The translations under genes were made by a program, and so were the position numbers. This document shows, one piece after another, positions 15,519 through 23,499 of a DNA stretch of 64,000 nt; position 1 is the first letter of the stretch, and every line of letters starts with the position of its first letter. The notes under the pieces are model-generated. The model had not been told where the DNA came from. It did no database searches and saw nothing but the letters and a program-made list of their open reading frames with translations. The DNA is taken from positions 62,001 to 126,000 of the forward strand of contig JAIPBS010000004.1 in assembly GCA_021738625.1 (NCBI GenBank), written 5' to 3'. Source of the stretch: Bacteroidales bacterium. Its GTDB lineage: Bacteria; Bacteroidota; Bacteroidia; Bacteroidales; JAIOZK01.

Positions 15519-15671
15519 ATTAATTGTCACCCCTCTTAATCTCCCCAAAGGGGAGAAAATAAGCGTTGCATTTGAGCCTTTCCAAACGGAAAAGTTTAAT
15601 GCTCGCATATTTTACTATTACCTCATAAGTTGCAGTTATTTCCTACCCAAAAGTCCTTCCTTTGGAGGGAT

Positions 15672-16196
15672 TTAGGGAGGTGATGTTTTATAAAAAAAAT
15701 TCCTGAACACTCCATTTTGCTCCTCCGTCCAGGTCTCAAAACCCATCTCCTTCACTTTGTCGATAAGAGGCGCCGGCAAGAAAGGAGTGAGCAGTAAGTA
15801 TATCTCTCCAGGTTTCATTTTGCGCGTTTCCCGCAAAACTATGTCGAGCGGATGACCACCGGCGGCAATTGTTTCCGTGGCATCGAAAGTTCTGCGGATA
15901 TTTTTCTCATCAAGCCAATCGGGTTTTTCGCCAGAAAGATGCGTTGCTTCCTCCACCTTTATTTCATCCTGCCCGGCCGCTTTTCTCAATTTGTTCACGA
16001 TTTCATCCACCGAAACACCTCCCACCCGGGCCGCCTGCTGCAGGCTGGTTACCCGGGCGATGGTTCTTCTCAATACGGGATTCCTCAGCTTTTTGAATTC
16101 CGGGGCCAGCTCAACAAGCTTGCTTTCCAGCTCAGGATAGGCCTTTAACAATTCACCTACTTTTGTTTTGGGGGTGATGATCAATTTCTCACTCAT
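15672..16196 (-). CDS. DUF1858-DUF2249 domain protein
   Basis: The N-terminal half (IITPKTKVGELLKAYPELESKLVELAPEF...) is a DUF1858-type domain, also found in proteins linked to Ric/hybrid-cluster functions. The C-terminal half (FDATETIAAGGHPLDIVL, then FLPAPLIDKVKEMGFETW) is a DUF2249/SirA-like domain. The gene start overlaps the end of the DUF438 gene by 8 bases, so the two are translationally coupled. Such pairs occur beside NO and nitrate genes, which fits this block; the biochemical role is unknown. Confidence 0.8.
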   Translation of the reverse strand: MSEKLIITPKTKVGELLKAYPELESKLVELAPEFKKLRNPVLRRTIARVTSLQQAARVGGVSVDEIVNKLRKAAGQDEIKVEEATHLSGEKPDWLDEKNIRRTFDATETIAAGGHPLDIVLRETRKMKPGEIYLLLTPFLPAPLIDKVKEMGFETWTEEQNGVFRNFFYKTSPP

Positions 16197-17436
16197 CAGA
16201 TTTTGTTTTTCCGTACGACAATATTCTTTGCTCGCCTTCGAGTTTTCTCTTTTCTGTCAAATCCTGCGAAACTTCAAGCGTTCCCAGATATTCTCCCTTT
16301 TTATTCCGCAGAGCGAAATACTCAATGTGGATGAACTTGCCCTTCATCTGTATCCAAAACGGCGCCCTGTCTTGTTTGCCGCTTTTGAAATCCTCAACAA
16401 TATCATCCACCACATTCACGCTGGAGGGCGGATGGCATAATCGCACATCCCTGTTCAGGATGGCCCGGCTGCGGCTGAAAATCCTTTCCTCCCCCTGTGA
16501 AAAGTATTTCACTTTGTCATTCCGGTCTACAAAAGTCATGTCGATGGGAAGTGAATTCAGGATGGCCAACAACTCTTCGGCTGTCATGCTGCCGCTTGGT
16601 AGTTGTATGGTTTCCTCATCCGAGCCGGCTTCGGCTTCTTCTTTCATGTCCTTAGGAGTCCAGGTGGTTTGCGGATCGTACAGACAAAACCCATATTCGC
16701 GGGTCTGCCTTGAAATTTCAAACCACTCTCTGTCGGTTAGCTTGTCCATCGACATGGGCAAAAGAATTTCTTCTTCTTTCATGGTCATATCGGCCACGGC
16801 GTCGGAGGCGGGTTTTAATACCATTTCGATGAGGCTGCGGGCCTCTTCCCTTGTCACATCCGTTTCCTTCAGGCCTTCGATGGCGGCTTTGAGCAGTTCA
16901 CGTGTTTCATCATGTTTGCCCCACATCACCTTGGGCGGACCGGTTATTCCTTTTTGCTCAAGATATGGGAATAACAGGTTTTCTTTTCTGAGGTAGTGCT
17001 TATCTACATCCATCAACTGGTTGAATAATTCCCGAAGTTGAATAAAGTAATCGGGGATGTCTTCATCGGTAGAAAGTTCAGATAACCATTTGTATCTTTC
17101 ATCCAGTTCCCTGACCACCTTTTGAAGTTCCCTGTTTTCTTTCAGGAACACATCCACCGGATGGCCTTCCGGGATTTCTTTTGCGCCGCTGGTGTCGATG
17201 GCACCCTCCAGAGCCTGAGTATGCAGATCGCAGAATTTCAGTACTTCCTCATCGGTGAGCACACCTTCCGAGATCAACTCCTGTTCAACGTCCACCACCT
17301 CCTGATAAGGTACTTTGGCCATCAGGCTGATCAGTCTTTGCCTGACTTCCTCCGGTGCTTCTCCTTCATGCAACTGGAGGATCATGTGTTTAAGCAGTTC
17401 TTTGCGTTTTTCCGAATTGTTTAATAGTTCGCTCAT
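16189..17436 (-). CDS. DUF438-hemerythrin-PAS protein, probable O2/NO sensor
   Basis: The 415-residue protein has three parts. DUF438 spans about 8-80 (LKHMILQLHEGEAPEEVRQR). A hemerythrin-like HHE domain with several His and Glu ligands lies around 90-240 (HPVDVFLKENRELQ, KHYLRKENLLFPYLEQKG, KHDETRELL, KEEEILLPMSM). A PAS domain spans about 285-405 (LPIDMTFVDRNDKVKYFSQG). HHE domains bind a diiron centre for O2 or NO, and PAS domains sense redox or ligands. Its neighbours (RIC, Rrf2, Nar) support a role in NO/O2 response; it has no output domain of its own. Confidence 0.85.
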   Translation of the reverse strand: MSELLNNSEKRKELLKHMILQLHEGEAPEEVRQRLISLMAKVPYQEVVDVEQELISEGVLTDEEVLKFCDLHTQALEGAIDTSGAKEIPEGHPVDVFLKENRELQKVVRELDERYKWLSELSTDEDIPDYFIQLRELFNQLMDVDKHYLRKENLLFPYLEQKGITGPPKVMWGKHDETRELLKAAIEGLKETDVTREEARSLIEMVLKPASDAVADMTMKEEEILLPMSMDKLTDREWFEISRQTREYGFCLYDPQTTWTPKDMKEEAEAGSDEETIQLPSGSMTAEELLAILNSLPIDMTFVDRNDKVKYFSQGEERIFSRSRAILNRDVRLCHPPSSVNVVDDIVEDFKSGKQDRAPFWIQMKGKFIHIEYFALRNKKGEYLGTLEVSQDLTEKRKLEGEQRILSYGKTKSDE

Positions 17437-17473
17437 TATGCTATGTTATTAAGGTTTTTATTTCATAGTAAAC

Positions 17474-17496
17474 TGTTGCAAGTTGCAGGTGCAAAT
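17474..17496. repeat. Short heptanucleotide repeat (GTTGCAA-like)
   Basis: The units GTTGCAA, GTTGCAG and GTGCAAA follow in 7-base steps between the DUF438 and folA genes. Confidence 0.4.
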
Positions 17497-17535
17497 AAAC
17501 TCAATCATTCTGCCACATTTTTGCAGTTATGGTAG

Positions 17536-18030
17536 CTAATATTTTCTGTCGTATATCTTAAAGTCAAATGGATAAAGATGCCGGTCATCTTTTTGATGAT
17601 GCGTTTTGGAGATCAGTTTCCAGTTATCTTCATCATATTCAGGGAAAAAGGTGTCGCCTTCAAATTCGTGATGGATGCGGGTAAGATACATGCGGTCGGC
17701 TATGCCGAGGGTTTCCTTATATATTTCCCCGCCACCGGCCACGAAAAGCTCGTCGGCACCCTTCAGGGCTGCATAAGCCATGCCTTCATCCAGTGAGTTC
17801 ACCACGTGGCCATCTCCTGTTTCAAAAGTTTGATCGCGAGTTAATACGATCATTTTCCTTTTGATCAGCTTGCGGCCGAATTCGAGGAATGTCTTTCTAC
17901 CCATGAGGACAAAATGCCCCATTGTTTTTTCTTTGAACCAGGCCAAATCATCCGGCAGGTCCCAGGGCATATCGCCATCCTTACCGATCACGCGGTTGAG
18001 GCCCATGGCTGCAATTAAGGAAATCTTCAT
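17536..18030 (-). CDS. folA: Dihydrofolate reductase
   Basis: From ATG 18030 the product is 164 residues with all DHFR landmarks: ISLIAAMGLNRVIGKDGDMP, WDLPDDLAWFKEKTMG, MGRKTFLEFG, ELFVAGGGEIYKE and the C-terminal DFKIYDRK strand. It makes tetrahydrofolate for thymidylate, purine and Met synthesis. The longer frame to 18060 would overlap the Rrf2 gene; the chosen start leaves a 4-base gap after it. A housekeeping enzyme tucked behind an Rrf2 regulator and ahead of NO-response genes is unusual and suggests cotranscription. Confidence 0.93.
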   Translation of the reverse strand: MKISLIAAMGLNRVIGKDGDMPWDLPDDLAWFKEKTMGHFVLMGRKTFLEFGRKLIKRKMIVLTRDQTFETGDGHVVNSLDEGMAYAALKGADELFVAGGGEIYKETLGIADRMYLTRIHHEFEGDTFFPEYDEDNWKLISKTHHQKDDRHLYPFDFKIYDRKY

Positions 18031-18034
18031 TTTT

Positions 18035-18442
18035 CTATTCATTTCCTGCGTACTCATCAAAGGTTTTGTTTTTTAGATGATTTTTAAATTTCATCTTTAA
18101 TTCATTTATCCTTTCATCGAACATACATCGTGCAAAAGGACATGCATCCCGGTTTAAAGCACAATCGCCAGTTAATATCTCGCCCGAAACCAGCTCATAC
18201 ACTTCAAGCAAGCTTGTTTTGGCAGCGCCTTCTTTAAGAAAATATCCCCCTTTGGGTCCCCTGGTCGAACCCAGGTATTTGTTTTGATGCAACAACTGCA
18301 ATATTTTCATCACATGATGCCTTGAGGCAAAGAGCTTATTAGCAACTTCAACCGTATTCAGCGACCGCCCCGATCGAACGAACAGAATCATACTGTAAAT
18401 CGCCAAATAAGCCGCTTCTGATATTGTACCGAAACCTGTCAT
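18035..18442 (-). CDS. Rrf2-family transcriptional regulator with three conserved Cys
   Basis: This 135-residue winged-helix protein has the Rrf2 features: AAYLAIYSMILFVRSGRSLN, recognition helix FASRHHVMKILQLLHQ and wing RGPKGGYFL. Three cysteines at 94, 101 and 106 (CALNRDACPFARC; spacing C-x6-C-x4-C) could hold a [2Fe-2S] or [4Fe-4S] cluster as in NsrR/IscR. Lying between the RIC gene and folA, it probably senses NO or Fe-S status and controls this block. The target operator was not identified. A second, related regulator lies at 46989-47390. Confidence 0.88.
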   Translation of the reverse strand: MTGFGTISEAAYLAIYSMILFVRSGRSLNTVEVANKLFASRHHVMKILQLLHQNKYLGSTRGPKGGYFLKEGAAKTSLLEVYELVSGEILTGDCALNRDACPFARCMFDERINELKMKFKNHLKNKTFDEYAGNE

Positions 18443-18455
18443 GCTGTTACTTCTG

Positions 18456-18463
18456 CAAATATA
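18456..18463 (-). promoter_or_regulatory. Putative -7 element for the Rrf2 gene (TATATTTG)
   Basis: TATATTTG on the minus strand is an exact TAnnTTTG match 13 bases upstream of the Rrf2 ATG. It suggests that the Rrf2-folA pair has its own promoter. Confidence 0.6.
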
Positions 18464-18626
18464 GTAATTAAGTATTTATTTACTGATTTTTTAATTCCAA
18501 ACAACAAATCCCAAATATCCAATAATGACCCAATGTTCAAAAACTCAAATCACAAAAACGTCTTCCATGTACTTAAAATATTTGGTTGACAATAAATGCT
18601 TACGGAATAAGACCTTGTGAATTGGA

Positions 18627-19364
18627 TCATTGAGATTTCTCCGTTTCCATTCTGATTGCCTTCGGAAACAGTATGTTGTTCTCCAAATGGATATGCTTGT
18701 GCAGGTCATCTTCAAACTCCTCAAGCTTTTTAAAAGTCACAATGTAGGTGTTGCATGCATGAGGCGGAAAATCGTAATTATCGCTTAACTCACGGATATT
18801 CCTGAAGGCTTTTCCTGCGCTTTCATGCTCATGTTCCATCATTGCGATGGGATTTTGAACCGTACCAAATGCTCCTCCACAACTGCCATTGCTTAAATAC
18901 TTTTCAGGGTTATAAAGATTTTTGATAAAGGGAAAGAGAATTTGTTCTTCTTTCATCATATGTTGCTGAAGTTCTTGAGCAACTCCAAGAAATACATCCC
19001 TGATTTCTTTCAATTCGGGATTCGTATCATAATGTACTTCTGCGATTTTTTTAGTGTATTCCAGTAACAATGGAATGTTCTCCGCTACAAATCTGTGATG
19101 GATACTAATGATGTAATCAATAAGGTCATCGGGATTCATTGTATTGAAATCGCGTTCATCCGTTTCATCAATATTTACGTTTTCCAGTTCCTCTTTCAGT
19201 ACGGCAATATCAACACCTGCTTCATCACAGGCTTGATCAAGAGTTTTCCTACCGCCACAACAAAAATCGATTCCGTATTTTTTAAACACTTCGGCTGTTT
19301 TATAGTTCTCAGTAACAAATTTGCTAACCGATTCAAATTTTACCTTATCTGTTGTCAAGTTCAT
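18627..19364 (-). CDS. ric: Iron-sulfur cluster repair di-iron protein (RIC/ScdA/YtfE type)
   Basis: The 245-residue protein starts with the ScdA_N domain (VTENYKTAEVFKKYGIDFCC followed by GG) and continues with a hemerythrin-like domain. The His/Glu ligands are in ISIHHRFVAENIPLLLEY, HMMKEEQILFPFI, MEHEHESAGKAF and LHKHIHLENNILFP. RIC proteins repair Fe-S clusters damaged by NO or oxidants using a diiron site. It follows narK in the same direction, which fits protection against NO produced during nitrate respiration. Confidence 0.93.
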   Translation of the reverse strand: MNLTTDKVKFESVSKFVTENYKTAEVFKKYGIDFCCGGRKTLDQACDEAGVDIAVLKEELENVNIDETDERDFNTMNPDDLIDYIISIHHRFVAENIPLLLEYTKKIAEVHYDTNPELKEIRDVFLGVAQELQQHMMKEEQILFPFIKNLYNPEKYLSNGSCGGAFGTVQNPIAMMEHEHESAGKAFRNIRELSDNYDFPPHACNTYIVTFKKLEEFEDDLHKHIHLENNILFPKAIRMETEKSQ

Positions 19365-19410
19365 ATGCTTCTATTTTTTTTGATTTATACAGAATAATTA
19401 ATTTTTTAAC

Positions 19411-20688
19411 TCAATTTCTTTCGCTTCTGTGCAAGTAAAGAGCGCAAACAAAGGAAACAATCGCCAATACAATGAAAATAATGAAACCATTTGAATATCC
19501 TTTAATTCCTTGCATGTCCACGAAAAGTCCCATCAATGGTGGAATAACAAAACCACCGAATGCTCCCAGTCCGCCAACGATGCCGGCTGCTCCACCAACG
19601 GCTTCTTTTACATAATGAGGAACCAACTTAAACACCCCGGCATTATTCACTCCCATTCCAATGGCCATGAGCAACAAGCCTGTTACCGCCATGAGCAGGT
19701 TCACAGAAAAAGTCAGCAGTATGGCGCCGAGAAGTAAAATATTCACTGAAATAAAAATGGTTTTTATCCCTCCTATTTTGTCAGAGATAATACCTCCGGG
19801 CACACGTATGATCGAAGCCAATACGGAAAAGAGCATGGTGAAAGCGCCGGCGGTTTTCAAGTCTTTGTCAAAATATTCATTCCAGTATGTGGGGAACCAG
19901 ACCGTAAGTGCCAGGAATCCTCCAAAGGTTGTAAAATAAAGCAAAACCAAAGGCCAGGTTTGCCATATCCGGGCTGCTTTCTTCAATCCGCTCCAGGCAC
20001 CGCCGGATGGAAAAATCTCCTGACCGTTTTCTTTTGCGATTTGCCGGGCTTCCTCTCCTGAAATTTCTTGTGATTTTTTTCTGATCTGAAAATAGAAAGC
20101 ATTTGGTGTAATGGAAACATAAATTATGATCCCAACGATCAGAAAAAGCAACCAAACCAGGTAGGTGCCGGTTAGCATTAGAGTTCCAATCAATAAGGGT
20201 ATCAGCAAGGCAAACAAACCGGGTGCAATGTTACCGAAACCTGCATAAGCTCCCAGAGCCCAACCCTGTTTCTTTTGCGGGAACCAATAAGAAACCTGAC
20301 CAATGCCTACTGAAAAAGTGGCAACACCCGAACCAATGAACAATGCCAGGATCAACAGAAGGGGGTAATGGTCCATATTCAGATTTTCCTGCCCAGTGGT
20401 ATAAAGCAACAATGTCAGACCGGCCATGCCAATTGCGGAAAACAAAAGTAAAATGGTAAAAGGCTTTTTACCTCCGGTGGTATCGACCCAGGCTCCGAAC
20501 GGTATGCGAAGCAATGAGCCAGACAATTGAGCCATGGCCACCAGTAAGCCCAATTGCAGGTTGCTCATGTTCATGTATTGATCAAACACTTTTGCCGTTG
20601 GGCCGAAAAGAGAAACCGCCGCAAAACCAATGAAAAAACCCAGCGTGGCTCCGATTAATCCTCTGTTTGGTGTTCCTTTAAGTATCAT
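19411..20688 (-). CDS. narK: Nitrate/nitrite transporter NarK
   Basis: The 425-residue protein has about twelve membrane helices of the major facilitator superfamily. Nitrate/nitrite-porter motifs are visible: RIPFGAWVDTTGGKKPF after helix 2, GQVSYWFPQKKQGWALG followed by AYAGFGN, and the helix-11 region GGAAGIVGGLGAFGGF. It imports nitrate and/or exchanges it for nitrite across the inner membrane. Its start overlaps the narI stop by 4 bases (ATGA), so it is the last gene of the coupled narGHJI-K unit. Confidence 0.93.
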   Translation of the reverse strand: MILKGTPNRGLIGATLGFFIGFAAVSLFGPTAKVFDQYMNMSNLQLGLLVAMAQLSGSLLRIPFGAWVDTTGGKKPFTILLLFSAIGMAGLTLLLYTTGQENLNMDHYPLLLILALFIGSGVATFSVGIGQVSYWFPQKKQGWALGAYAGFGNIAPGLFALLIPLLIGTLMLTGTYLVWLLFLIVGIIIYVSITPNAFYFQIRKKSQEISGEEARQIAKENGQEIFPSGGAWSGLKKAARIWQTWPLVLLYFTTFGGFLALTVWFPTYWNEYFDKDLKTAGAFTMLFSVLASIIRVPGGIISDKIGGIKTIFISVNILLLGAILLTFSVNLLMAVTGLLLMAIGMGVNNAGVFKLVPHYVKEAVGGAAGIVGGLGAFGGFVIPPLMGLFVDMQGIKGYSNGFIIFIVLAIVSFVCALYLHRSERN

Positions 20689-21371
20689 GATTCAGATATT
20701 GATTTTACTTTTTTATTCCATATAACCACCTGATACTTGCGCCAAATATAAGCCAGCGGAAGCACAAGAAAATGCATAAAACGTGTAAAAGGTATCATCC
20801 CCACCATTACAAATGCGGATACGATATGTACTTTGATCATCAGTGGCAAAGCCGACACGGCTGCAATGTCGGGATTAAAGAAAAAGATGGATTTCAAAAA
20901 AGGAGACAACACTGATGCAAACCAATTGCTTCCCCATCGGAAAGCAATGGCAATCCAGATTCCTGAAATGATCTGTACCAATAAGAGCAAATAAACAATC
21001 AAATCCATTTTATTGGTAATAAACCACAAGCGGGGAGTGGATACACGTCTGATTAACAGCATGAGTAATCCTGAGAGGGTCAGAAAGGCAAAAGCCAGAG
21101 CCGATAATTCAAGTATGAATAATCTCACAGGCATTCCGTTCCATAGAATCACGGCACGTGGAAACAGAAACGCGATCAGGTGGCCGAAAAACAAAAACAC
21201 CAGTCCCCAGTGAAAAGGTACACTTCCGTAAAATAAATTTTTCCCTTCCAGGAACTGGGAAGATAAGGATGAAACTTTAAAACCGCTGTATTTGTAGCGA
21301 TACACCGATCCCAGTATCAGCAAAACAATTGCCACGTAAGGCAAAACAATAAACAACAAGGTATTGATCAT
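20685..21371 (-). CDS. narI: Respiratory nitrate reductase gamma subunit NarI
   Basis: The 228-residue protein has five membrane helices and the His ligands of two b-haems: FHWGLVFLFFGHLIAF in helix 2 and VHIVSAFVMVGMIPFTRFMH in the last helices. It oxidises menaquinol at the periplasmic side and delivers electrons to NarH. It sits 4 bases after narJ and overlaps narK by 4 bases. Confidence 0.93.
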   Translation of the reverse strand: MINTLLFIVLPYVAIVLLILGSVYRYKYSGFKVSSLSSQFLEGKNLFYGSVPFHWGLVFLFFGHLIAFLFPRAVILWNGMPVRLFILELSALAFAFLTLSGLLMLLIRRVSTPRLWFITNKMDLIVYLLLLVQIISGIWIAIAFRWGSNWFASVLSPFLKSIFFFNPDIAAVSALPLMIKVHIVSAFVMVGMIPFTRFMHFLVLPLAYIWRKYQVVIWNKKVKSISES

Positions 21372-21375
21372 AGCA

Positions 21376-21996
21376 TCAAACTTTTATATTTTTCTTTGAT
21401 TTCTTCCATGAACATCCGATGCAATCCAGAAAATCGGATTTTGCATCGGTTTTGATCTCAAATTGCTCATAAGGCAGATTTTTGAAATCCATCTCCAAAA
21501 TGATCAGCAACATTTTGAGCAATCCCTTATAAACATTGCTCTCCGAATGGAAGTTGCGGATCATTTCTTTGACGGCAGGTATCAGCAAACAATACGAAAA
21601 CTCCTTTATAAAACCATCATCATTGCTTTTATACATCAGGCTTAAAACATTGGGCAAATGATCGGGCAATTCCGTACCCCAATCGAGATCGGCTTTGCGG
21701 TACTCATCTTTTAAAGACACCAGAAATTCACCTCTTTTGTAATCTTCACCAAACAGCACATAGCCGATATCCAGATAGCAAAGCGCCTGAACATCAAAAG
21801 TATTGATGTAATATTCTTTCTGACTGTCAAGTAACCTTGAGCTTAGGTGCTGCTTAAAGGCATCAATATAAGCTCTTGTGCCGGGGTAATGATCAGATAT
21901 CCATTTAAAATGCCCGATGGTATCCAGCAAGGTGCATCTTGGGTAAACAAACAATTCACCTATGAGTTTGTAATGATGTAAGTCAGCAGAAAACAT
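21376..21996 (-). CDS. narJ: Nitrate reductase maturation chaperone NarJ
   Basis: The 206-residue helical protein matches the NarJ/TorD fold. Its best landmark is FDVQALCYLDIGYVLFGEDY, the family's Asp-x-x-x-x-x-x-Leu...GxxxxRG region. It assists Mo-cofactor insertion into NarG and membrane attachment of NarGH. It lies between narH (1-base gap) and narI, the standard order. The sequence is rather divergent, so the call leans partly on context. Confidence 0.87.
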   Translation of the reverse strand: MFSADLHHYKLIGELFVYPRCTLLDTIGHFKWISDHYPGTRAYIDAFKQHLSSRLLDSQKEYYINTFDVQALCYLDIGYVLFGEDYKRGEFLVSLKDEYRKADLDWGTELPDHLPNVLSLMYKSNDDGFIKEFSYCLLIPAVKEMIRNFHSESNVYKGLLKMLLIILEMDFKNLPYEQFEIKTDAKSDFLDCIGCSWKKSKKNIKV

Positions 21997-21997
21997 A

Positions 21998-23488
21998 TCA
22001 AAGTCCTCTTTTTGGTTTTTCTGTAAATCCTAATCCGGTTTCTCCTTTATATTCCTGAGTGTCCTGCAGCATTTCAATTGCTTCTTCGCGATGCGCAGGG
22101 GGTATCACAAATCTTTCATCATACAAAGGAATGGAGGTCAGCCGGAAAATGGCATCGGCAATTTCCTCTGTCAACCCGGTATCTTTAAGGGCTTTCAAAG
22201 ATTCATCTGCCGGCATATCACCTACTGTTTTGTTTCTCCTGTGAATTCTCACCGCCATCATTTTTTTAAGCACCTGCTTGATGATCTCCTTATCTCCCGC
22301 CGAAAACAGGGAAGCCAGGTATTCCATGGGCAGGCGTGAATTTTCAATACTGTCCCAGAGGGAATCGGATGTCGATTCATAAATATTATTGGCTGTGGAG
22401 GCCATGGTTGGCAACAAAGGCGGAACATAAAAGAGATTGGGTATGGTCCTGAATTCAGGATGCAATGGCAAGGCCAATCCCCATTCCTTTACAAATTTCC
22501 ATACAGGAGATTTCTGGGCCGCTTCAATCGTGGAATCGGCTATACCGGCCTTTTTTGCCTGCTCGATCACCTCTTCATCAAAAGGATCGAGATAAATATC
22601 CATTTGTTCTTTTACCAGTTCCTTTTCTTCTGTATTGGCTGCATCTTTAATTTTGTCGGCATCATAAAGCATAACACCCAGGTATCGTATCCGTCCCACG
22701 CATGAATGCATGCAGGCCGGTGCCTGGTCGGTTTCCAGCCGTGGGTAACACAAAATGCATTTCTCTGATTTTCCGGTTTTCCAGTTGTAATAACTCTTCT
22801 TATAGGGGCATGCGGAAACGCAAAAGCGCCATCCCCGGCATTTTTTCTGATTGATCAGCACAATACCATCCTCTCCTCTTTTATACATCGCCCCTGATGG
22901 ACATGCTGCCACACAGGCAGGATTCAGGCAGTGGTTGCATATGCGGGGCAGGTAGAAAAAGGTCATGCGTTCGAGCATGAACATGGCCTCCTGCTCTTCT
23001 TTTGAAATGTTCTTGAAGTTAACATCCTTGCGTGCATAATCCGGTGAACCCGAAAAATCATCATCCCAGTTGGGTCCTGACTTTGGAGTCATGACCTCAC
23101 CTGTGATATCTGAAACCGGCATAGCTGTTGGCTGATCATCCCCTTCGGGGGCATCAAACAGATCCTGGTAACGGTATCGCCAGGGTTCATAATAATCATC
23201 CATGGCCGGAAGTTTTGGGTTGAAAAAGATGTTTCCAAGGCCCTTCTTTTTACCGGCACTTTTGAGCTTCGGATTTTTTTTCGTTTTTTCCCATCCACCA
23301 CCGTAAATATCCTGGTCCTCCCACTTCGTGGGATAACCTGTTCCGGGCTTGGTTTCCACATTGTTCCACCACATGTATTCGGCACCCTTGCGGTCGGTCC
23401 ATGTATTTTTGCAGGCGATGCTGCAGGTGTGGCATCCGATGCATTTATCAAGATGGAACACCATGGAAATTTGAGATCTTATATTCAT
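21998..23488 (-). CDS. narH: Respiratory nitrate reductase beta subunit NarH
   Basis: From ATG 23488 the product is 496 residues. The Cys groups are those of NarH: CIGCHTCSIACKNTW, CNHCLNPACVAACPSGA, CRGWRFCVSACPY and CILCYP...CMHSC. The Trp in CRGWRFC marks the [3Fe-4S] cluster, so the protein holds three [4Fe-4S] and one [3Fe-4S]. It wires NarI haems to NarG in the cytoplasm. The longer frame to 23536 would overlap narG; this start leaves an 11-base gap. Confidence 0.94.
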   Translation of the reverse strand: MNIRSQISMVFHLDKCIGCHTCSIACKNTWTDRKGAEYMWWNNVETKPGTGYPTKWEDQDIYGGGWEKTKKNPKLKSAGKKKGLGNIFFNPKLPAMDDYYEPWRYRYQDLFDAPEGDDQPTAMPVSDITGEVMTPKSGPNWDDDFSGSPDYARKDVNFKNISKEEQEAMFMLERMTFFYLPRICNHCLNPACVAACPSGAMYKRGEDGIVLINQKKCRGWRFCVSACPYKKSYYNWKTGKSEKCILCYPRLETDQAPACMHSCVGRIRYLGVMLYDADKIKDAANTEEKELVKEQMDIYLDPFDEEVIEQAKKAGIADSTIEAAQKSPVWKFVKEWGLALPLHPEFRTIPNLFYVPPLLPTMASTANNIYESTSDSLWDSIENSRLPMEYLASLFSAGDKEIIKQVLKKMMAVRIHRRNKTVGDMPADESLKALKDTGLTEEIADAIFRLTSIPLYDERFVIPPAHREEAIEMLQDTQEYKGETGLGFTEKPKRGL

Positions 23489-23499
23489 ATCGCTGATTG

